Assembly: GCA_026394095.1 (NCBI GenBank)
Contig: JAPKYY010000134.1
Location: forward strand, 1-12,155
Direction of reading: 5' to 3'
Origin: Acidobacteriota bacterium
GTDB lineage: Bacteria > Acidobacteriota > Terriglobia > Bryobacterales > Bryobacteraceae
Length of the DNA: 12,155 nucleotides
Under the pieces are notes generated by a model, which was not told the DNA's origin, ran no database searches, and saw only the letters and a program-made list of their open reading frames with translations. Shown here one piece after another: positions 8,235 through 12,155 of this stretch; within the stretch, counting starts at the first letter, position 1; each line of letters starts with the position of its first letter. The position numbers were made by a program, and so were the translations under genes.

Positions 8235-8558
8235 ATGGCAATAGTTCCAGCAGGGTTGATCCATCAAGGCCAGCTTGATTCTGAAATCAATGAGGCGGTC
8301 CAGAAATTCGGACCGGATGTTGCTCAAGTCTTTTATAGCCTAGGCGAGGACTCGACGGGAGAAGCCGCAATCTTCTTTCGCATCGTATTAACAGACATGG
8401 CTGCGAAAGAAGAGAACCTTACTAGCGTCACCAGCCGCATAGCCAGGCTGGTTTTCGATGAAGTGCGCCCTCTCGAAAACTGGGGATTGTATCCTTATTT
8501 TTACTACCGAAGCCAATCCGAGTGGCAGAACCGATACGACCCTGAATGGTCGATCTAG
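8235..8558 (+). CDS. Unrecognised 107-residue protein, partner of the HEPN gene
   Basis: I cannot name this family with certainty. There is no signal peptide or membrane segment, so it is probably cytosolic. The N-terminal third looks helical (QLDSEINEAVQKFG). The middle is a strand-like core, SLGEDSTGEAAIFFRIVLTD (35-54), followed by a charged helix (about 57-78, TSVTSRIARLVFDEVRP). The C-terminus is aromatic-rich (WGLYPYFYYRSQSEWQ, 83-98). The core pattern recalls small proteins found beside HEPN genes in other genomes, but this is memory, not a search. It lacks the GS-X10-DxD signature of MNT nucleotidyltransferases, so it is not a classical MNT antitoxin. Its stop codon touches the next start (TAGATG at 8556-8561), implying coupled translation and joint function. 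Codons are less G/T-biased than in the permease genes upstream, suggesting acquisition. Confidence 0.8.
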   Translation: MAIVPAGLIHQGQLDSEINEAVQKFGPDVAQVFYSLGEDSTGEAAIFFRIVLTDMAAKEENLTSVTSRIARLVFDEVRPLENWGLYPYFYYRSQSEWQNRYDPEWSI

Positions 8559-9032
8559 ATGGCCTTCCATGATGATTTGCTGGCACAGGCCTTACAACTT
8601 GTGCACTCAACCCCACCGACACAAGCAAGCTTGAGAAGGGCTGTGTCTTCGGCCTACTACGCTGTTTTCCATCTTCTAATTGACGCGGCCGTTGCAAATT
8701 GGAGCAACCCAGCCGCGCGAGCCTCACTGGCACGTGCTTTCGATCACGGAACCATGAAATCGGCATCCATGCGTGTATCAAACAGCAATCTATTTCCCTT
8801 CGCGGATGAAGACCCATCTGTAGTCTCTGATTTGAGGCTCATTGCAGACACGTTTGTTCAGCTTCAGAATCATCGGCATTTTGCGGATTACAACCTCACG
8901 AAAGACCTCGAAGTCACGCACGCAGTCAACTACGTGAGGTCCGCTGGACAAGTTTTTGCCACATGGCCCAAACTTCAGGCAAGCCAAATCGCGCAGGATT
9001 ATCTCGTCTCGCTTATGGTGAAGGCGCGTTGA
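8559..9032 (+). CDS. HEPN-domain protein
   Basis: A 157-residue all-helical protein. Residues 25-40 (LRRAVSSAYYAVFHLL) match the signature of one HEPN branch, in which an (R)xxSRAYYAxFH helix recurs. Two further family blocks follow: RAFDHGTMK at 59-67 and LQNHRHFADYN at 102-112 (family form close to RHxADYD). HEPN proteins are often RNases in toxin-antitoxin, abortive-infection and CRISPR-linked systems, but the classical R-X4-6-H catalytic motif is not seen: the nearest are R59-X3-H63 and the H105-R106-H107 cluster. So nuclease activity is open; a binding or regulatory role is possible. It starts directly after the stop of the 107-residue gene and is the last gene of that pair. Its stop is two bases from the stop of the convergent Kelch gene. 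Domain call good, function uncertain. Confidence 0.85.
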   Translation: MAFHDDLLAQALQLVHSTPPTQASLRRAVSSAYYAVFHLLIDAAVANWSNPAARASLARAFDHGTMKSASMRVSNSNLFPFADEDPSVVSDLRLIADTFVQLQNHRHFADYNLTKDLEVTHAVNYVRSAGQVFATWPKLQASQIAQDYLVSLMVKAR

Positions 9033-9034
9033 AG

Positions 9035-10378
9035 CTAACGGACAAATAGCCGTACTCCGGGTTGGCTTTCGGCTTCGCCTATTCGAAGCTTTACAGTTGC
9101 AGGGCCGGTGGGTAGGTTGGTGGGAATTCTCGCGTTGATTTGCAGCAGGCCTGCTGCGCCTGGGGAGGTTGCGGCGAAGAGAAGTTCTGCTGGCTGGCCT
9201 CCAATTTCCAGCCGGATCTGGGTTGGGTTGGTTCCCTGCCCTGTGGCGTAGAAGACGATGATTGAGCCTGCGGTGGCGGGGCTGGTGGCGGAATTGAGAG
9301 TTTTGTCTTCGTTGACTCCGAAGGGGAAGAGGCCGGGGTGGGCGGCGACTATCGGTAGTTTCAGTTCGTTGCTGGATTCGCCTTCTCTTGTTACTTTGAT
9401 GGTGGCTTCGCCGGTTGCCGGCAGATCTGTTGGGACTTGCAGATTGATCTGATTGTTCTGCGCGAAGATGGCGCCGCGTTCGGCGGCGTATGCGCCCTGG
9501 TGACGGTTGCGGGCGCTGGGGCCACTTGTGTTGAGCTGGTTCCACGTGCGGCTTTGTGGGTTGAAGGCCCAGGTGTCGGAGAGGTTGCCTCGGCCTGAGC
9601 CGCCGAAGAGGATCAGTTGCATGCGACGGGTGTCGAAGGAGATGCCGTAGTGCTGGCGGGCTGCGGGTTGGACGCCGCCGGTGATTTCTGTCCAGCGGTT
9701 GGTGCGGAGGTCAAAGGCCCAAAGGTCGCCCAAGGGGCATGGGCCAAAGCCGCTGGCGCAGCCGCCGTAGAGATACATCTGACGGGATTGAGGATCGAGG
9801 ACGGCGTGGTGGAGGCAACGGCGGAGGGGGCGGTTGGAGGATGGGCTGATGTTGCTCCATTGGTTTGAGTTGAGGTCGAAAGCCCAGGTGTCGTCGAAGC
9901 GGCCAGAGTCGGTGAAGCCGTGGGAAATGATCATCCGGTTGGTTTCTTCATCGAGGACTGCAGAGTGGCCGTAGCGGTTGCTGGGGCCGGCACCGTTGAT
10001 GCCGAGGCGGGACCAGTTGTTGGCGGCGATGTCGTAAGCCCAGACGTCGCTGAAGAAGCCGCTGGCCTGGCCGCCGAAGAGGATGAGACGTCGGCGTTTG
10101 TTGTCGGTGAGGAGAGTGTGGCCGAGACGGGATGGGGGGAGGGTGCCGGTGGGCTGAAGCTTGGTCCAAGTTTGGTTGGGGAGAGAGTAGGCCCAGAGGT
10201 CGTTGAGGGTGTCGTTGGCCTGGCCGCCAAAGAGGAAGAGGTTGGCGGAATCGCGGTCGTAGCTGATGGTGCCGTCGATGCGGGCTGGGGGGGCTTGGCC
10301 TGCTGCGGGGAGTTGTTCGTAACGCCAGTCCTGAGCGGCGAGGGTGAGAGTGAAGAGGAGGTACTTCATGCCAGGCAT
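9035..10378 (-). CDS. Secreted Kelch-repeat protein with Solibacter-type (TIGR03437-like) C-terminal domain
   Basis: The N-terminus has a short signal peptide, better if translation starts at Met4 (ATG at 10369-10367: MKYLLFTLTLAAQ, possible cleavage after Ala15). Five Kelch repeats follow at ~51-residue spacing, each with strand-GG, then a D-x-W-A-(Y/F) strand and a later Trp; GG doublets are at 51-52, 102-103, 205-206 and 259-260, while the third repeat has HG (153-154). A sixth repeat begins at about 289 but stops near 299. Residues ~303-447 resemble the C-terminal domain common in Solibacter proteins (INLQVPTDLP, ATAGSIIVFYATGQG, GLLQINARIPTNLP). Such proteins are probably exported, with the Kelch part a beta-propeller for binding. 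It lies 30 bp downstream of the transporter gene and may be co-transcribed. No clear ribosome binding site. Partner and role unknown. Confidence 0.85.
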   Translation of the reverse strand: MPGMKYLLFTLTLAAQDWRYEQLPAAGQAPPARIDGTISYDRDSANLFLFGGQANDTLNDLWAYSLPNQTWTKLQPTGTLPPSRLGHTLLTDNKRRRLILFGGQASGFFSDVWAYDIAANNWSRLGINGAGPSNRYGHSAVLDEETNRMIISHGFTDSGRFDDTWAFDLNSNQWSNISPSSNRPLRRCLHHAVLDPQSRQMYLYGGCASGFGPCPLGDLWAFDLRTNRWTEITGGVQPAARQHYGISFDTRRMQLILFGGSGRGNLSDTWAFNPQSRTWNQLNTSGPSARNRHQGAYAAERGAIFAQNNQINLQVPTDLPATGEATIKVTREGESSNELKLPIVAAHPGLFPFGVNEDKTLNSATSPATAGSIIVFYATGQGTNPTQIRLEIGGQPAELLFAATSPGAAGLLQINARIPTNLPTGPATVKLRIGEAESQPGVRLFVR

Positions 10379-10408
10379 TTCGCTGGTGAAGTTGGAAAAG
10401 TTACGTGG

Positions 10409-11164
10409 CTATTTCATCAGGATCGGCTCGAGGCCTTTCCAGCTCATGTGGAGACCGAGGTAGCCGAAGACGAGGCTCATCGCCACTTGGAGAGTTTGGG
10501 AGGGGACCTTGGTGCCGAGCCAGGAGCCGATGATTGCTCCGGGGATGCCTCCCATTAACATCTTGATCACGAGAGCCTGATCAACATGGCCGAAGATAAC
10601 GTGGATGCCGCTGCCGATGAAGCTTAAGGCCATGCCGAAGAGCAAGTCAGTACCGACGATGGTGGCTGTTGGGAGGACCGTCTTGTACATGAGGAGGAGG
10701 CCGCCGAGGGCACCGGCGCCTGCTGAGGAGAAGCCTACTTCTGCGCCGATGGGCAAGGTGGCGAGGGGGATGAGCCAGCGGCGTTCGACGTTGGGACGCG
10801 GGGCTTGTTTTTTGCGAAAGAGGCGAAGGAAGGCGAGGCCGGCGATGGTGACGCCGACCAGAGGCAGGAGGATGCGTTCGATTGCTTTCTTGCTGAGGTG
10901 GAGGAGGATCCAGGAGCCGAGGAGGACACCCGGGAGGCCGCCGGCGAGCATGAGGCCAAGGACGCGCCAGTTGACGCTTTTGCGGAAGATGTAGAGAGGG
11001 GAAGCGAAGACCTTGGTTACGAAAACGAAGGCGAGGGAGGTGCCTACGCTTTCTGAGGCGCTGCGGCCGAGGAGCAGCACTAAGAGCGGGACCGTGAGTG
11101 GGCCGCCGCCGGCACCGGTAAGGCCGACGATCATTGCTATGCAGAAGCCAAGTATCGATTCCAT
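10409..11164 (-). CDS. TauE/SafE-family membrane transporter, likely for a sulfur anion
   Basis: A 251-residue polytopic inner-membrane protein with about eight hydrophobic segments arranged as two related halves. The first half opens with GLTGAGGGPLTVP (14-26), the family's Gly-rich motif; the second has the matching VGFSSAGAGALGG (143-155). The basic loop RLFRKKQAPRPNVERR (114-129) separates the halves and is probably cytoplasmic. Family members carry sulfite, sulfoacetate, taurine-derived anions or sulfate, and some act as sulfate importers next to assimilation genes. Here it begins seven bases after the cysH stop, so a role with sulfate uptake or sulfite export during APS reduction is the natural inference. 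Direction and substrate cannot be read from the sequence. Start ATG at 11164 gives an N-terminus entering TM1 at once, normal for the family. No strong ribosome binding site is visible. Confidence 0.88.
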   Translation of the reverse strand: MESILGFCIAMIVGLTGAGGGPLTVPLLVLLLGRSASESVGTSLAFVFVTKVFASPLYIFRKSVNWRVLGLMLAGGLPGVLLGSWILLHLSKKAIERILLPLVGVTIAGLAFLRLFRKKQAPRPNVERRWLIPLATLPIGAEVGFSSAGAGALGGLLLMYKTVLPTATIVGTDLLFGMALSFIGSGIHVIFGHVDQALVIKMLMGGIPGAIIGSWLGTKVPSQTLQVAMSLVFGYLGLHMSWKGLEPILMK

Positions 11165-11171
11165 AAACGGG

Positions 11172-11816
11172 TTAACTGTTAAAGGTGTGGATGCCGCACT
11201 CTAGTTTTTTGCCACCCCAGCGGCCGCTGCGGAGGTTGTCTTCGCTGGCGGGCTTGGCGGTGCAGGGTTCGCAGCCGATGCTGGTGTAGCCCTGATCGTA
11301 GAGCTCGAGGATGGGCAGGTTGTGCTCGCGGGCGTATTGCCAGACTTGCTTCCAGGTCCAGTGAGCCAGGGGGCTGACCTTCGAGATCTGCTTGCCGCTT
11401 TTGAGTTTGGTGGTTTCGAAGATTTCGAGCTTGGCTCTTGTAGGAGATTGCTCGCGGCGCAGGCCGGTGAACCAGACGTCGTAGTTTTCGAGGCCGTCAA
11501 AGAGGGGTTCTACTTTGCGGAGCTGGCAGCATTTGGCGGGTTCGGTTTGGTTGAGGATGCCGAAGGTGGCTTCCTGATCTTTGACGGACTGGGTGGCTGC
11601 GAGGTTGTGGAGGTTGAGGTTCCAATCCTTTGTGAGCTGGTCGCGATAGGCGTAGGTCTCGGCGAAATGGTAGCCGGTTTCGAGGAAGAGGACCGGGATG
11701 TTCGGATCGCGCTGAAGAAGATAGTGGAGGAGCACTACGTCTTCGAGTTGGAAGCTGCAGGTGTAGCAGGCCTTGCCTGTGAGAGCCTGATCGATCGATT
11801 GGAGCACTTCGCTCAT
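11172..11816 (-). CDS. cysH: Assimilatory adenylyl-sulfate (APS) reductase, [4Fe-4S] type CysH
   Basis: CysH reduces activated sulfate to sulfite with thioredoxin in the cytoplasm. The 214-residue protein has the PP-loop fold markers SFQLEDVVLLH (21-31) and LFLETGYHF-ETY (43-55), then KCC (Cys96-Cys97), the TGLRREQS-TR loop (117-127), SPLAHWTWKQVWQY (148-161), GCEPC (Cys182, Cys185), and the C-terminal KLECGIH with the catalytic Cys207. The CC...CxxC set binds a [4Fe-4S] cluster and is diagnostic of enzymes that take APS rather than PAPS (as in the Mycobacterium and plant-type enzymes); the E. coli PAPS enzyme lacks it. It is slightly shorter than usual at the N-terminus. Its ATG lies in the stop of the cysN-like gene (ATGA, 11816-11813) and has a strong ribosome binding site. 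Assignment very firm; APS preference is inferred from the cysteines. Confidence 0.95.
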   Translation of the reverse strand: MSEVLQSIDQALTGKACYTCSFQLEDVVLLHYLLQRDPNIPVLFLETGYHFAETYAYRDQLTKDWNLNLHNLAATQSVKDQEATFGILNQTEPAKCCQLRKVEPLFDGLENYDVWFTGLRREQSPTRAKLEIFETTKLKSGKQISKVSPLAHWTWKQVWQYAREHNLPILELYDQGYTSIGCEPCTAKPASEDNLRSGRWGGKKLECGIHTFNS

Positions 11817-12155
11817 ATACCTTCTCCTGAGATGAAATCGTTGCGCCGCATGAGGATGCCTGCGGCTTCTAAGAATTCGAGGGCACCTTCTTCGGGGACC
11901 TCGAGGCCGTGATCGGCGATGATGATTGCGCCGGAATCTTCGAGTTGTGCGGGGACTTCGCCTTGCCAGCGGAGGACCAGAGCACCGTGTTCGAAGAGGA
12001 TGCGCTCGAGCAGGTCTGGGTCTTTGCTGGTAACGACGGCTGGCATGTGGCCGTAGCGCTCTACGCGCTCTCCGGCGGTGACGGGGCCGAGATCGAAGGC
12101 TAGTGTGTTTGCGTTGCGGACGGATTTTTGTGTGCCTCGGACGATCATGCCGGCG
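11813..12155 (-). CDS. cysN: CysN (sulfate adenylyltransferase large subunit) C-terminus with decayed APS-kinase-like tail, 5' part missing
   Basis: The frame is open at the right edge. The first visible codons read A-G-M-I, the conserved end of CysN (usually VGAGMI), so the ATG at 12148 is probably internal rather than a start. Counting that Met as 1, residues 13-38 (NANTLAFDLGPVTAGERVERYGHMPAVV) follow the linker and first strand of the APS-kinase domain of CysNC proteins (N-x-HW..VT..ER..R-GH-PAVVWFTG). The kinase P-loop (GLSGSGKST) is absent: AVV runs straight into a helix LLERILFEHGALVLRW (46-61), which matches the helix and strand after the P-loop. AQLEDSGAIIIAD (67-79) resembles the next strand. 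About 32 more residues end the protein, well short of the ~200 of a kinase. CysN makes APS from sulfate and ATP/GTP with CysD. It overlaps cysH by four bases. Alignment is from memory. Confidence 0.65.
   Translation of the reverse strand, partial: AGMIVRGTQKSVRNANTLAFDLGPVTAGERVERYGHMPAVVTSKDPDLLERILFEHGALVLRWQGEVPAQLEDSGAIIIADHGLEVPEEGALEFLEAAGILMRRNDFISGEGI
11821..11828 (-). promoter_or_regulatory. Strong ribosome binding site of cysH
   Basis: On the minus strand AGGAGAAG ends four bases before the ATG at 11816, with AGGAG about 7 nt from the start. It lies inside the 3' end of the cysN-like gene. It is the only textbook Shine-Dalgarno sequence before a gene in this window and fixes the cysH start, suggesting cysH can be initiated strongly on its own as well as by coupling. 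Confidence 0.7.

Noticed and set aside
8235..8558. MNT-type nucleotidyltransferase antitoxin
   Set aside because: The GS-X10-DxD nucleotidyltransferase signature is absent; only the gene position beside a HEPN gene fits.
8181..9045. Target-site duplication or flanking repeats around the HEPN cassette
   Set aside because: Flanks show only a loose resemblance (GCTTAGAACG versus GCTAACGG); no exact repeat, transposase or integrase is present.
9920..10558. 212-codon open frame on the + strand over the Kelch and transporter genes
   Set aside because: Val/Ala/Gly/Glu-rich shadow opposite two well-supported genes, and it crosses their boundary.
11322..11912. 196-codon open frame on the + strand opposite cysH
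   Set aside because: cysH on the other strand has all catalytic and cluster residues; the + product has no recognisable fold pattern.
1..12155. CRISPR array, tRNA, rRNA or insertion sequence
   Set aside because: No regularly spaced repeats, no tRNA-like cloverleaf noticed and no transposase-like protein in any frame.

Overview
The window most likely comes from an acidobacterium of the Solibacter/Bryobacter type (inference). The best clue is the minus-strand Kelch protein at 9035-10378, whose C-terminal ~150 residues look like the domain that recurs in many secreted Solibacter-type proteins (TIGR03437-like, from memory). A diderm RND efflux system with a lipoprotein adaptor fits a Gram-negative envelope. 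Coding is dense and GC is moderately high. The + strand is rich in G and T at third codon positions in + genes, while minus genes use C-ending codons, so the bias follows the DNA strand rather than the gene.

Left part, + strand: the 3' end of a parallel beta-helix protein (1-566) runs in from outside. A 77-bp gap holds a candidate promoter flanked by a perfect 9-bp inverted repeat. Then comes a compact three-gene efflux operon (644-8187): a lipoprotein periplasmic adaptor and two different RND permeases, joined by a 6-bp gap and an ATGA overlap. This is the MdtABC layout (one adaptor, two permeases). Both permeases keep the proton-relay Asp-Asp and Lys residues. No outer-membrane channel and no regulator lie in the window.

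Middle, + strand: a two-gene cassette (8235-9032) encodes a 107-residue protein of unknown function and a HEPN-type protein, joined stop-to-start (TAGATG). Its codon choice lacks the strong G/T third-position bias of the efflux genes, which suggests a later arrival. It may be a toxin-antitoxin-like or defence-type module, but no function is shown.

Right part, minus strand, read from the right edge: the C-terminus of CysN (sulfate adenylyltransferase large subunit) carrying what looks like a decayed APS-kinase domain without its P-loop; cysH, with the four cysteines of a [4Fe-4S] APS reductase; a TauE/SafE-family membrane transporter; and the Kelch protein. The first three form a tight sulfur-assimilation operon (4-bp overlap, then a 7-bp gap). 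An APS-type CysH needs no PAPS, which would make the APS kinase dispensable and explain its decay. The Kelch gene converges on the HEPN gene with two bases between the stop codons.

The points most worth following are the HEPN cassette, the P-loop-less CysNC tail, and the poly-Gly/Met stretch at the expected switch-loop position of the first permease.
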